A stretch of DNA of 64,000 nucleotides from Cucumis sativus. Its lineage: Eukaryota; Streptophyta; Magnoliopsida; Cucurbitales; Cucurbitaceae. The stretch lies in contig NC_026655.2 of assembly GCF_000004075.3 (NCBI RefSeq), positions 19,081,489 through 19,145,488 of the forward strand, given 5' to 3'. Shown here piece by piece: positions 1-13,800 of this stretch. The notes beneath the pieces were generated by a model that was given only the letters and a program-made list of their open reading frames with translations, did not search any database and was not told where the DNA came from. Position 1 is the first letter of the stretch. Every line of letters starts with the position of its first letter. A program made the translations under genes and the position numbers.

Positions 1-2085
1 CAAAAGGATTTTTTGTTTTTTGTTTTTTGTTTTTTGGATTTAAACTTATCTCTTAATTTTATTTAATACCTATAATGGCCCTTACTAGATGATTAAGGAA
101 TTTAATTAACTTTTTAAAAGTAACTAAGTAGTTATTGATGATGAAGGCTATCCACACATGCATGTTTACCTTTGCTTTCTTTTTCTTAAGATTATCCACA
201 TTTTGTTATTAAGAAAATATATATTAAGAAAGTCCATTCAATCTAATAAATAATTATACGATCAAATCTAATGACTTTTAGTCTCTAATATTTGAGGTTT
301 ATGGCTATTTTGTTCTTAAATTTTTAAAATAAACATTTTAGTCCTCCCCTTTCTCTCGTTCAACCTTCCATCACGATATTACACTTTTTTTTTCTTTTAT
401 GTTAATTTCTTGGATTAATTAACAACAACAATTTCCAAGCTCTCCTAACTCAAAGCCATTAATTCCACTTATCATTCCACAAATCTCTAGCCAATTTTGC
501 GAGCGAGAATTTTCGATTAGCATAGAGTTCGTTTACAAAAATAAATATCGATTAGTGAGCGAGAATTTTTTTTATCTCTATTTGTTTTTTTCTTTTTTCT
601 TTTTTAATTTTCCAATTCTCACCATCTCATTTCTTTGAAAGAAATTTCCATACTTCTTAGCCCCTTACTTTGTCACCATCAAATTTTGCCATTTTTACTT
701 GCTTTTGGAGTAAAACCATCCATTTTCTTCCTCCAAATTCAAGATTCTTTTTGTTTGTATTTTAAAACCCTAACAAGTTTCATAAAAGAGAAAACCTAAT
801 TGGTCCAATCAAATCTTTCGAATATTTGTAGACCGGGTAATATTACTTCTCAATTTGCAAATTTATTGTGAGAAAAAAATGAAAGCCATAAGAGTGGAGC
901 TTGAAATTGAAAGAAAAAAAAAAACAGCCAACATGAACTTAGCTCAATTGACATCTGTATGCACTTGTGGACAAGAGGTACATGTTCAACTTCCCATTAC
1001 ATTACCTTTACAAAAGAGAAAGAAAGAAAAACAGAATAATAAAATTTTCACGGTAAAAATAAGAAGATAGGAAGCGATTTTGGGAGCACATAAAGAAATA
1101 ACATATATTTTTGCCAAACTAATCATGTTTAATGATCACATCATTTTTTTTGTTAGTTAACTAACGATATAAGTAACTTTAAGGATAATTTAGAACTATT
1201 TCTCAAATCTTTGGAAACTAAAGTGTTCATTTAAAAACTTTAGAGACAAAATAGACATTAACCTCAGATCTCAAGTACCAAAAGCACAATTTACCTTTTA
1301 CTTTTGTGTTTATTTTATTAAAAAAAGAAAGTTAAAAGACTTTTTTACGATAAAAAACGAACAACAAAGAACCAAATTAAACCTACTATTTCATAGGCAC
1401 AAATGAAGGTAAGAATAGTATGGTGAAGGAAAAACTTTAAAAAGATGTGAATGCTATGGATATATTAATTCTTCCATAAGAATGAATAATGCCAAGGATA
1501 TAATTATTTGTGGTTTTAGAAAAATAGAGAAATTTGTTCTCCTTTTATATTTTCTAAGATTGCATGACATTTTAAAAGAAATTATATTTTAAATTTATTA
1601 AACGAAAATAAAAACAAACATTTTCATTATCGTTTTTCTTGTGTATTTTTCTTTTCTTTTCTTTTTTTTTTTTGACAAAAATAAATATGATATTAGATAA
1701 AAGAAGATAGTTTAAATAAAAGAAAGAAACATAACAAAATAAAATAATATTTATTTTTATTATAGTTTCATTTTTTTAAAAAAATTAAATAAAAGATGTT
1801 AGGCCAATTTAAGACGATGATAATGATAATAATAACAATGTACAACAAGAATAATAAGAGACACTGTTCGATACCTTTTGTTAGCTGGCAATAACAAAAA
1901 AACTTATGGCAAAAAAGAATCATTTTCTCAAATATCACTAGTTAAAAATCTAGTCATTAAGTTTCGAAATTCATATTTATTTTGATATCAAAAATTAATT
2001 TATCTATTAGATACATAACTTTATTTATTTGTCTATGTAGGCACAATTTTTAAAACCTAAATTTTCAATACTAATTTGTAATTCA

Positions 2086-2119
<34 letters not shown>

Positions 2120-5100
2120 CTTTAATCTTTATATGGAATAGACCAAGAGAATATGCTTTGAATAGTTTAACCCTTATATGGTTAAGGTTAGTTATTAACT
2201 ATGGCCTTATTCACTTTTAATTTAATTTTTATTTTTGTTACCAAACTTTATGTTGAATATTCCATATATTTTGCAATTTAATTTTGTGATTAGATCGAAT
2301 AATTGTTTTTTTAAAAAATAATTATAAAAATAAATCGAATAATTGATGTCTAAAATCCATAGTTGAAGAACCAAACATCACATCTTTCATTTTGAACCCT
2401 AAATATATAAAACATTTTTTTAATAAATAAAAAATTAAAACAAAATAAATTATTCCAATTTTGGTTGTTTTTTCTTTTTCTCTCCAACTTTTTTTTTCCC
2501 TTCTGTTGCAAATCTTAACATATTCCTTTTTGTAAGAAAAAACTAACAATAAGAATATATTTGATAAAGTCAAATAATAATTGTAAACGATAATAATGTG
2601 ATGAATAGAGAGAATTTAATTTGTTTCGAATATAAAGATTTAATCAAGATGTTTCATTATGTATATTTTAAATAAATTTCTCTTTTTTATTGGAATCTTT
2701 TATCCTTTAAAACTTTAGAAAAAGTATAAATTTTAAATGTTTTTTTTTTGTCACAAACTCACATTTTTAATACCTTTCAACGTTAAATTATTTAATATAG
2801 GTTGGATATATGTTCGTTGACATGTGTATTCTTCTATACGTTTCTTCGCCAAATATTGTCAATAATTTGAACATAGCTTTACTTCGTTAAACAAATTATA
2901 GCATCAAATGTTCGAATTTCAAGATCTAGATTTTGTTGTCTAAAAAAAGAAACGCTCGATTGTACCTAATTATTGTATCTTTTCTATTCATACTAGAAAG
3001 AACAAAATTTCTCTCCAACTAAAAAAAGGGTATGACAGAATTTATTGGGTGGGCTATGCATTATTTGTCAAATGTCACAAATCCTTTTTTTTTTTCTTTC
3101 TGATCTTTAAAAGTGTTTTGATGGTGAAATAACAAATAAGCAATTGAAACACATTGCTTAATTTGAAGATAACAACATGTGTATAAATCAAGTTGCAATC
3201 AACTTTTTTAATGAATTTTCTTTTAATTCATATAGATATATAGTATTCACTAAAGATGTGCTCACATCCTTTGGTTTATAAAAATAATTTAATCAAGAAA
3301 AATGGATGTTAATACAAATTCATTAATTAAGCTTCATGTTACTTACCATCTCTTAAAAGTTATTTGTTAGATTCACTAATGATACGATAAATTAAATGAA
3401 GTCACAAATATATATTGTTCTTCCATATTAGTTGTCACGTCAATTTTTATCTTATTTTAACGAAAAAAAAAAAGAATAAATAAAGCTCTTCAATGATAGT
3501 TTTTAATTAGAATAAATTCTAAAGTTTAAAGGTAAAACTAAAACCTTTTCACGTAACTCCAAAACATAAAAAGCGTAGAACTGTTAAAAGTCCGTGAACG
3601 CGTCTCTTCGACATTTTACATGTATATTGTTTTTTATTAAATAATTTTGAAAAATATTTAGTTGTATTTTCAATGCATATTTTTCTCACTATTTATCCAT
3701 AATAGCATAAAAAATCTATAGAGAAATTATTTTGTTGTAAAATATATATATATATAGTAAATATCATGAAATTTGATTCATTTGGTATATTAATAGATGG
3801 CAAAATTAAAAATTGTTTTATTGACATTTTTAAACACATGAAATTAAACATTGCATTATATATATAGACAAAATTATGAAATTTGAATCTTTGTTTTTTT
3901 CTGTATTCCAATTTTTTCCCTTTTCACACACTCATATTTTTTCTTGAGCTTTCAACTTTTTGTAGTTGGTAAAATTAAATACATGTATACATAAATATCA
4001 ACTTTTTAATCTTCTTCTCTCTCGATCATCATTTTAGGTTCAAAAAGTTTTATTTTTTACTTATTATCACCTAATTTTGTTATAAAAAAATCAATTACTG
4101 TCGAGAGACAATGTTTGATCTAATAAAAAAGTATACAAGTCATTTATCGCTATATTTTATGTATATTAGCAACAAGAGTATCAATCGAGTTTCAAGTATA
4201 CCAATAGTAAAATATCAAACGCGACTTTCAAAATGTATTTCACACATCTATTATTCTATTTCAATAATATATCAAAAAATTTAACTCTTCATTTTTTTTA
4301 TATCCATCTACAATTCTATTCTATATTTTCATATTGAGTTTGAATCATCCTTCCAATTTGATGTTTAATTATTATAAACAAAAACACCTTTAACTTAATT
4401 ACATTGATATTAGAAAGGGAATAAAAGTAAGAACTCAACTATCCAATTTTTTTTTAAAAAAATTAAATTAGACCGTAAAATATGGTTCAAGAAAAGTTTA
4501 ATTTTCCTCTTTTCCATTAAATTAAGATTAATTAAATATGTATTGTAGCAAACATGTCCATGGAAATACAAACATTTCATAATGAGCATATACAGTTAAT
4601 CATTGTAAAAAAGAAGTTTCAAATATGAAAACAAAGAAATTAAAATTAGTGGATTATAATTTCTCGTACATATTGGAGTTGGAAAGTTGAAATCCAATAA
4701 CTTAAAAAAAAAAAAAAAGAAACCAAAACATCAAAAGTTATAATTGAAAGTCAGTTTCAAAGAGAGAAAAAGAGACTTATTTAGTCAAAAAAAAAAAAAA
4801 AAACTCTTAAATTTGGCAGTTTTCATAATCTAATTACCATTTTCTAAACTGTTGAAATTTAACTCTTCCAAACCAATAATGTAAAAACGCTTACAAATAA
4901 ATTGGAGAAAATAAATTTTAAAAAAGAAACCCTCTTTTCCTACTTCTTCTTCTCATGTGTGAAATCATGACTTCTTATTCACCAACCTCGTTATTAATTC
5001 TATTCCTATAATTTACATTTTCTACTATTATCATATATATCCATTTTCATGACTCGACAATATCATATCATTGTAACTTCTCTATCACGATATTGATATA

Positions 5101-5646
5101 ATTGGAAGTTTTTCGATTAATAAAAATAAGCTTCAAATATTCAATTTCGGAATTTATTCTTTTTACTTTTTATAGAAGAACAATCATAGGTTGCATCTAA
5201 TCTCTATCTCATCATCATCCTTTTCTTATATAGTAGTGAAACACAATTCGATTTTTCTAAAATTTTTGTATCGATCCATGATAAATTTGAAAGCTACGTG
5301 CAACTTGACAATACCTTAGTTTTTTAAAAAAAGAATTTATAGAATTAAATTGATAAAAAAAAAAGGTAAAAGGAACCATGATTCCTAGAGTATATATTAG
5401 GGTAAAAGGTGGATTGGAAAATGCTTAAAAACAGCAAAAAGAAAATGATTAAAGAAGCCAAAAAGAAAGAAAATAAACTTATATATATATATATATATAT
5501 AGATATATAAAATAAACATAAAGTCAAACAAAGATATGGGTCCAAATGCATTTAAGGAAGATTTTGGTTTCATCTTAGGAGTCATAGTTCTAACGCATGC
5601 TCCTTTACTCTTTCCAAAATTCTTATATTCTCATTCCTAATTAAAT

Positions 5647-5677
<31 letters not shown>

Positions 5678-5852
5678 TTTTATAAAAAAGTCATTAATTA
5701 CTCTTTTTTTTTTAAACTCACAAACCTCAATAATTAACTGATTATTATTCCAACTTGAAACCTCTCTCATTCTCTCCCTCTTTACCAATTTTTCTTCTGT
5801 CTTAAAATCCCCCACTTTTCCCCTTTCTCTTTGTCTCCACAAGATTACTGCC
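1..5852. other. Gene-poor AT-rich intergenic region
   Basis: I see no convincing gene here. Open frames are short, low in complexity and start inside poly-A or poly-T tracts. The stretch holds one inverted-repeat element (about 261-1295), (AT)n tracts near 2091-2118 and 5479-5500, and a CT-rich run just upstream of the HD-Zip gene (about 5640-5830) that probably belongs to its promoter or 5' UTR. Confidence 0.6.
261..1295. mobile_element. Degenerate Mutator-like non-autonomous TIR element
   Basis: Bases about 261-345 and the reverse complement of about 1205-1295 align over roughly 80 bp. Shared blocks include TGAGGTT, CTATTTTGT, a T-rich block and TTTAGT. The outer ends resemble the 'GGTAAATTGTGCTTTTGGT' type of terminus that I know from plant Mutator-like MITEs. 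The interior has no transposase. The one open frame inside (855-1070, 71 codons) is Lys-rich and matches nothing I know. I could not find a clean 9-bp target-site duplication, so the class is inferred from the terminal sequences only. Confidence 0.55.
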
Positions 5853-7318
5853 ATGGAAGATCATCATGAAGATGAAATTTGCAATATCAGTTGGCTTAGC
5901 CTTGGTTTGGGATTTGGTGATCAATATGTCCCAAAGAAGATTCAAAAAAATCAACAGCAACAACAACAACTCTCTTTCACTCTCATTCCTAAAGAAGAAT
6001 TGGAAATTACCAACAACAACAATATGGAAATTGATGATGATGAAGCTAATTCAAGTGAAGAAGATGATGATCATCATTTAATGAAGAGGATTAGAAGCAG
6101 TAATAATATTGTTAATTACGATCATCATCGTCAAGATTCTTCCTTTGGATCAATTAGAAGATTATCATCAGATCATTACATCAACAACAGCGATATTGTT
6201 AATACTACTAATCATAATTATAAAGGGATTAGTAGCAGTGGATCAGAATTAAGGGAGAGGAAAAAACTTAGGCTTTCTAAAGAACAATCCACTTTGTTGG
6301 AAGAAAGCTTCAAACTTCACACCACATTGAATCCGGTATGCTTCTTTTTCTTTTTTTTTTTTTTTTTGTCAATACATATTTTTTTTCCATTTTTATCAAA
6401 TACCCATCAATTTTTTTTTGTTAATTTTTTGAATACCCATTTCACTTTTTTTCACTCTTTTCCATTTTTATCAAATACCCATCAATTTATTTTATGAAAA
6501 AAATCGATCTTCTTTTGTTTTTTTAATACCCATTTCACTTTTTTTCATTCTTTCCATTTTTTTTATCAAATACCCATCAATTTATTTTATGGAAAAAAAT
6601 TCAATACCCATTTCACCTTTTTTTTTTTTTCATTCTTTCTACTTTTATCGAATAACCATAATTTATTTTTTCCGTTTTCTAATGAAAAAAACTGAATCTT
6701 TTATTGTTATTATTATTTTTTTCTGCATGGATTTGCAGGCTCAGAAACAGGCACTTGCCCAACAATTAAACCTCAAAACTCGACAAGTGGAAGTTTGGTT
6801 TCAAAACAGACGTGCAAGGTATTTTTACAATTTATTTTTTCTTAACATTATATCTATCTCCCTTCTTAACATCAGTTTCTAGTTTTCTGGTTTTCAAAAA
6901 TTAAGTTATCATTATTCAGTTCGTTCCTTTCATTTAAGAATAATGTCAATAGTGAAATTAAAGTTTTCAAAAACTTTTTCGTTACCATTTTATTTATAAT
7001 TTTTGAAATTTAGTAACTGTTTTCACCCAATTTTCTTAAAATGATTTCATTAAAATAACCTGAACATACTGGTTTTTCATGAACAGGACGAAACTGAAAC
7101 AAACAGAAGTGGACTGTGAGTTCTTGAAGAAATGCTGTGAAAGATTAAACGAAGAAAATCGAAGGTTGAAGAAAGAATTAAACGAATTAAGATCGCTTAA
7201 ACTTGGAGCTTCACAATTGTATATTCAGCTGCCTAAGGCCGCGACGCTCACTATTTGCCCTTCATGCGACAAAATTACGAGGACGCCCGCCGTCGACGCC
7301 AATTCTCCGCCACAATAA
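5853..7318 (+). CDS. HD-Zip class II homeodomain-leucine zipper transcription factor (HAT9/HAT22/HAT14-like)
   Basis: Nuclear DNA-binding protein of 264 residues. Exons are 5853-6335, 6739-6818 and 7087-7318, all with GT/AG borders and continuous frame. The homeodomain begins near residue 135 ([10 protein letters not shown]) and ends with WFQNRRAR, whose last Arg is split by intron 2. The leucine zipper follows directly ([17 protein letters not shown], then LNEENRRL). After the zipper comes CPSCD, a variant of the CPSCE motif that defines class II. The N-terminus has WLSLGLGFG, a weak relative of the EAR-type LxLxL repressor motif, followed by poly-Gln, poly-Asn and acidic runs. Only about 20 residues follow CPSCD, shorter than in Arabidopsis HAT22. 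The ATG at 5853 sits in 'gccATGG', a good plant start context. Class II members are usually repressors in shade and auxin responses; the target genes cannot be inferred here. Confidence 0.93.
6388..6665 (+). repeat. Imperfect tandem repeat inside HD-Zip intron 1
   Basis: A unit of roughly 75-95 bp built on 'TTTTATCAAATACCCATCAA' followed by 'AATACCCATTTCAC' and T-rich filler occurs about four times, with the TCAAATACCC element near 6396, 6471 and 6566 and a degenerate version near 6648. It fills most of the 403-bp intron. It is non-coding although the exon-1 frame reads into it. Confidence 0.8.
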
Positions 7319-10300
7319 TTTAATATAATGCTCTCTTTTCTTTTTTCTTTTTCCGGCTGTGTGTTCTTAGTACAGCAAAGAAAGAATAATTCAATTCAAA
7401 TAATAACATACAGCCTTTTTTAGATTATCATTTATGAATCATCTCAAAATTTTATATTCTTGAAAAAAATCAGACCCCAAAAAATGATTTTCTCTCTCTC
7501 TCTCCTTGAATTGCAAATTTGATCTCAAAAGGAATTTGCAAAATACTGCAGTTTATTTTAAATATTTTATAAAGATTTTGGATTATATCTTTCTATATTT
7601 AGAAATATCTCTAAATTTAATTACGAGGTTTTATTGATTCCTAAGGTTCAAATGTAAACTCCAAAAATGATAAGAGTTCTAAACATTATAACAATTAAAT
7701 TCTAGTTCTTTTTATGGAGATTGAATTCCAATCCCTTTTTCTGGGAGGTTTAATTAGAATTTTCAAAGTTAGTTAAATTGAATCAATAATGTTTAAAGAA
7801 GGAATCTAGAGAGGAAAATTAAAGAAGAATGTCACTGTAAACTGTTTTAGGGTTATGAGACCTAACAAAAGTGAGAAGGAAATTGGGTCTAATTTGATCT
7901 CTTTTTGGCCTCCCCTAGTTTTCATAAATTTAATTTGAGGACAATAACTCTAGTAGTTGAATTAAATTCAAGAATTCAACATTATTATTGACATTAACAA
8001 TTTGGACCAATTTTTAAAATTTCCTCTCTTTAATTCTCTCTCTAAATGTGTGTATTTTATGGTTTTCTAGTTCGAAAAGGTTTTATATGTTAATATATAT
8101 TATTACAGTATATATATATATATGAACAATTTTGGACCATAATTGTTTTTTCCCCACTCTCTATGTGGTCTCAAATAAGCCAGAAAATGTGTATATATAT
8201 ATATATATATATATTTTCTTATCCTTGAGTTGAATCATATAATTTTGATAATGGGAACTTTTAAAATCAAACTTGGACTTTTTTGGTGTGTATATGCTAT
8301 TATTGTTGTTGTTGTAGTGAACAGAAAATTAAAAAGAATTTTTATTTTTCATATCAATTTTGGGATTATGGAATTTCCTTATGGGTTGGTATAGTAAAAG
8401 GCTTTTGAATATTAAGCACCTAATCTTTGACCAAATATCATGTCAACAAATTATAATTATGTGTGTGTATGTGTTTATATATTATTCCTTGTAATCATCG
8501 CCAATATTCTCTTTTTAATTTTTAAAACTGTGTTTTTTCTTTCTTCAGAAAAAGAAATTTGTAATAATAAATAAATAAATAAAAGCTCATAGTGAAATAA
8601 AGTTTGCATTATTCGATATATTGTGGCCTATCCCTATAAGATAAGTATGAGTTATTTGATAACTATTGTGTTCTTTATGTTTTTATTTTTGGATTTAACA
8701 ATGCTTCTCAAAATAAAACTATTTTTCTACTTTTTTTTAAAAAAAAATTGAATTTGTTTTTCCTTATATATAGTAGATAATAAAATAAATGAAATTCTAC
8801 TTCAATGGATGGAAAATTAGTGTTTGTTTCACGTAATTAATTCTAAAAATAAGTTTTTAAAACCTATTCTTTTGTTTAAAAACTTTAATTAAATTTTGAA
8901 AGGTTCAATAAATTTTTAAATTTTATTTAATTTTTTTTAAAAATCAATTCTTACTTTCCTTTTATTAATTTAACATGTATAACATTTATAAGCTAATTTG
9001 AAATAATTAATTAAAATCGTTTTGTCATTTCAAAATGATCTTATTTTATGAATGAAAAAGTATGATTTTTTCGTGTAGGGAAGAAACAATCACAATTTAA
9101 AAAATGATAAGAATATTGTGTCGGAAATATATTAATTTTGCTCATGGAAGAATTTTCTATAGCCTCTTCCTACTAGCTGTTGTATGTCTTGTATCTAACT
9201 TTGAGCTTCTTTCTAACTAGATCCTCTTGAACGTTCCTATTTTTGTGATTAAGACATTACCTTTTACTTCAGTTCTAAAATATTGAAGAAAACGTTAAAG
9301 GTGTGTCAACTTAAGTTAAGACATCATCGTCGCATGTACATCCTAACTTCTCTCGTACCATTGTAATATTTTCTTTTTTAAAGAAAAAAGTAATCTACAT
9401 AAAGCTTTTTTCATTATTCAAAATTAAATTTGATTTTTTTCTTAAAAATGTGAAATAAAAAATTAAAGTAAATTATTTTCAAGTGATTAAATTTTTTGTT
9501 TAAAAGTGTTTTTAGGCACGTGGTATTCAAATATAACAAAATAATCAAAACAAGATCATTTTAGAACAAAACCATTCTTATAATAAATCTATATACATAC
9601 ACACACATCTCTCGATCCTATTTTGAATATATAGTTTTCATTTAAATGAGTTTAATATGATTAATTTAGTTTATAAATACTGAATATTACAATTTTACTT
9701 TTAAAATTCCGATTTTATTTTAATGTAATTCATAAGTTGTGAGGTTAAATATTGGGAGGATCACACCATACCATACAATATAAGATTAAAATATTATATC
9801 TATAGTCTCCTTAGTTAGTTAGATATCATCACTGCATAGAGCAAATTTTTTTCTCCAATCTTAATGCTAGAATAACTTTGAATTTAATGAAAATTAAACC
9901 ATTTAATTTTGTAGTTGACAAACATGTTTGGTATGGTACATTTTGGTCCTATGGTATCTATTTTCACTTTAAACTTTCTATTTCATCATGTTAGTCCATT
10001 AAGGCTTTAATTAATTGAGCTTCGATTTTATCCACTAATTTTAATCTCTTAAAAAAAGATAATAATATATAGAAAATTTATGATTAATCACAAAACTATT
10101 AAAAATATTTATTATTATATAATTTATATTTTAGATATTTTTTTTTATCATTTTACTATGTTTAGAAAGGTTCTATATATCAAGTTCATTAACTTTAACT
10201 TTTAACGATGTCAAATTATGCATAAATAATTTGAAATAGTTGAAAGATATTCTATTGCATAAATTCTATATCTATAAGACTATAACGTAATGTTTATCAT

Positions 10301-11215
10301 TTAAGTTTAGAATTTTTATGTTATAGAGTCGTTTATTATAAAAAGTTTTTATTTACCATATTATGACTATTAGAATTAAAATTATAAAAATAAGCCACAA
10401 TTAACTTAATTAAGAACCAATAAAATAAAGAAATATGAACCCCTCCAAGTTATTAAGTTAATGTTATATTTAATTGGTATTTAAAAATTTTAAGAAAATG
10501 AATATTGTCAATAGTACGCATTTTCAAATATACTAAAGAAATTAAAACCAAATCATTAAATTCTTTAGAGCTCTTTTCATTTTTTTTTCTATACATTTTA
10601 TAAGTAGTTTCGAATTCTTTTACTATTTATGAAAATTCGTTTGAATAATATTTATAAAAATAACAAAATATTATAGTTTATCTGTGATAGTGGTAGAGCG
10701 TGATATACTATCCGTGTTTATGTGTTATGTGTTTATGTGTTATGATAAACACATATGGTAGTTTGTCATTTTTTAACAAGATCTATCTAAAACTAAATTA
10801 TGGTATTTTGATTCATTTTTTAATATTTGAAAACATCCCAAATTTCTAATGTATTTGAAAGTTTTAAAGAAAAAAATATTAAACATCTTTCAAAGCTTAA
10901 GAACTAATCAAACACGAATCTAAGAATCTCAAAGATGAAAGAACTTGTAATTTTCTTAAATCACATCGCCAACATTTACACTATTAGATCAAGGTAAGTT
11001 TAATTATATATTATAGCACACTCTCACTTGTATGTTTGAAATCTATGAAAAATTTAACACTATACTTTCTTGGACTACTTACTAGGATACCATCTTAAAA
11101 TTACCAGTTAATTAATCCAAAAAATTAAATTAATAGATATAGACGAATTTAATTATATATAATCTAATCAAAATTTTTGATGACATGACACACACTAAGC
11201 AAATAATAAAAAATT

Positions 11216-11470
11216 GAGCCGATCGAACAAACCGAAGTCGATCGAATAGAGAACGAGAGGAGTCGATCGGTATCGGTTGAAAAAGTTATATGGTAGATGT
11301 CAAAGAATAGTTTTCAAAGAGTTAAACCGATCGACATTTACTATTCGATAGTTGAGATCGAAGTCGGTTTGAATATTTATTAAACCAAACCGACCATAGT
11401 CGATTTAGTGATAGTTTGGTTGAAAAATAGGCTACGACGAATGGATGATTTTTAAATTCGATTCGATAAT
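11216..11470. repeat. CpG-rich degenerate foldback remnant
   Basis: The segment is rich in GATCGA, CCGATCG and AACCGA words in an otherwise CpG-poor region. The left part (AAACCGAAGTCGATCGAA, about 11230) resembles the reverse complement of the right part (about 11340-11370, GATCGAAGTCGGTTT). It looks like an old inverted-repeat element; no terminal duplication was found. Confidence 0.35.
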
Positions 11471-12137
11471 TGGTTGAAAATTTGTGGTGAAGGACTTATA
11501 AGAAACTATGTTATTTTGTAGTAACCAAATAAAAGTATAATGTGTAATAAAGTTTTTGATTTAACATCTCTCTCAAATATATCTCAAGGATAATAATTTA
11601 TTTAAATTTATATCTTTTATATAAAAATATTGCACTCATCATTTGCATATATAATATATATATATATTTTTTTCTTTCTTGGAAGGTTTTTATTGACCAT
11701 GACTTATTGACTTTTCAAATCATAGTCTTCTCTTCAATGTAATAACATGACTCTATTTTTTGCCAACTCTCTCTCACTTTATGAGAAGTTTGGTATGAAA
11801 TTTTCTTTGTCCCATATTACCTTTGAAATTTCCTCAAAAAAAAACTTACCCCCTTTGCTTTCCTAGTGGGTAAGTTTTTCTATTTCTTTTCTTAAATTTA
11901 AATTATTACTTTTAATTTATTTATTTAATGCATGGACATTATTCTTCCTCCTTCAAATAAGTTGACTTTTATTTAGTCTTTTTCTGTTCTATTTATTTTC
12001 TTTTTCAAAATAAATATATTTTGAAATGTGAACAATAATTAATATAGCTTCTTATGAATTATAGAAATAGAAAAAGATCTTAACAAGTATATAAAATCTA
12101 AAAGTAGAATAAAATAAATTTAAATTTAAGGTAGATC

Positions 12138-12139
<2 letters not shown>

Positions 12140-12203
<64 letters not shown>
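12140..12203. repeat. (AT)n microsatellite, about 64 bp
   Basis: Uninterrupted TA dinucleotides, about 32 units, in intergenic DNA. It is one of the two longest simple repeats in the window. Confidence 0.97.
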
Positions 12204-12205
<2 letters not shown>

Positions 12206-13374
12206 TATCATATTATAAAGATACGAGAGAAAGAGAGAGAGAGGGGCTATTGTGTTAAATATTGTAAATTAAAAATAATAATAAATATTAGAGCCATTAA
12301 TTAACTTGGAGTACTCTAATTGAATCATTGAATATAAAGTGAATATTTTGCTATTCTATAAAGTTTGTGGGAATTATTTAGCTTACTCTATTTGTATAGA
12401 GCCTAATTAACAAAAAGACTTTTTGGGTTTTAGGGACCAATATTTTTCTTTCATTTTAAATGATTGCCTCCACAAAAGGACTAATTAAATATTGTGACTT
12501 TGTCTCATTTATTTAATTTCCTCCAAATTCATTTTCAAGTAATGTAAATTTACTTGCCCATTTTTTTTTTCTTTTCTTCTTTTTTATATTCAATCAAGTA
12601 ATTTCATCTATTTTATTTTTTAAAATTTTCCAGGATAACTTTTGGCCAAACATTATGAGTTTAATTTTATATAAAAATATCCAATTACTTTTTCTTTTAA
12701 TTAAAATGAAAAACTAATTAACTTGTTCAAAAATATATAACATCATCAACTCAATTAATCATGAACAAGGAATACTTTGTGTTTTTCTCTCTAGTGGAAG
12801 AGTTTGCTTTGTTTCCATTATTTCTCTTTCTCTATCTTAGAAATAAAATTATAGGAATTAATTAATTAGTTTTCATTCAATTTCTCTTAAATTTATTTTC
12901 ATGTAAAAAATATTTTTCTTTTCACAATTCTAAAAATCAAACCTTACCGGTCTTTCAAATCATAATCAACCAATATATCAAAGTTCAAAAATATTTTTTA
13001 GGTTAATTTTCATAAATGTAACAAAACATTAAAATGTTTACATCACGTACAACAAAATAAAAAGTTCATGAAATCGACCATTTGTTTAAAATATTCTAGA
13101 TTTATCATTGTCGTTTTTGAATTTCGCGTGGCTTCAGTTTCTTTTTTCTTCCTTTTCATCCTCTTCACCGTAGTAGTCACCGATAGTGTGTTCTTCTTTT
13201 CTTCTCCTTCTGTAATTATTTTATATATTTTTGATATCAGGATCATTGTTCTACAACTATTATTATTCTTTTTCATTATACTTCTGCTATTATTATCTTT
13301 GTTTTCAATCAATCATCAATCTTGTATTATTCTTTTTTAATGTGTCATGGATAGAGATGAAAACTACATGATCA

Positions 13375-13800
13375 TTTACCATAAGGTTTTTCAAAACCAT
13401 CAATATTTATCATGAACTACACACAATAATTTACTAGGACTTTTCAGAATCATAATTTATCATGAACTACTTGATCGTGTATCATAAATTACACAATCGT
13501 GTGATCATAAATTACACACAATCGTGTATCATCATCTACACGATCGTTTACTAGGGCTTTTTCAAAACTATCGTTTATTATGAACTAACAACCGTGTACT
13601 ATGAACTATGCGATCGTGTATCATTTTCTACACAATCGAGTATCACGATCGTTTAGAAGAAGAATTACACGTGCATGTGGCTGGTGTTGATAGCATTTAT
13701 ACGATCGCGTTTCATTTCTTGCACGACTGTGTACCATTTCTTACACGATCGCTTATCGTGATCGTTTAAAATTAGAAGAATTACACGCGCACGCGTGTCC
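13375..13800. repeat. Degenerate tandem array with CGATCG palindromes, about 58-bp period
   Basis: The block 'TTTACTAGG(G/A)CTTTTTCA' followed by an ATC(G/A)TTTATCATGAACTA block recurs at about 13375, 13430 and 13548, spacings of 55 and 118 bp, so the period is near 58 bp with one degenerate unit. Between these and to about 13800 the motif ACACGATCGTGTATCAT and its half-sites recur many times, with CGATCG or CGATCGTG cores. Together with the upstream pyrimidine/purine-biased segment (13040-13340) it may be the tail of an old transposable element, but I cannot identify a family. Confidence 0.65.

Noticed and set aside
13043-13340. Overlapping 90-codon frames on both strands.
   Set aside because: Both are driven by pyrimidine/purine-biased sequence, have no recognisable domain, and sit beside a tandem repeat array; coding is not supported.
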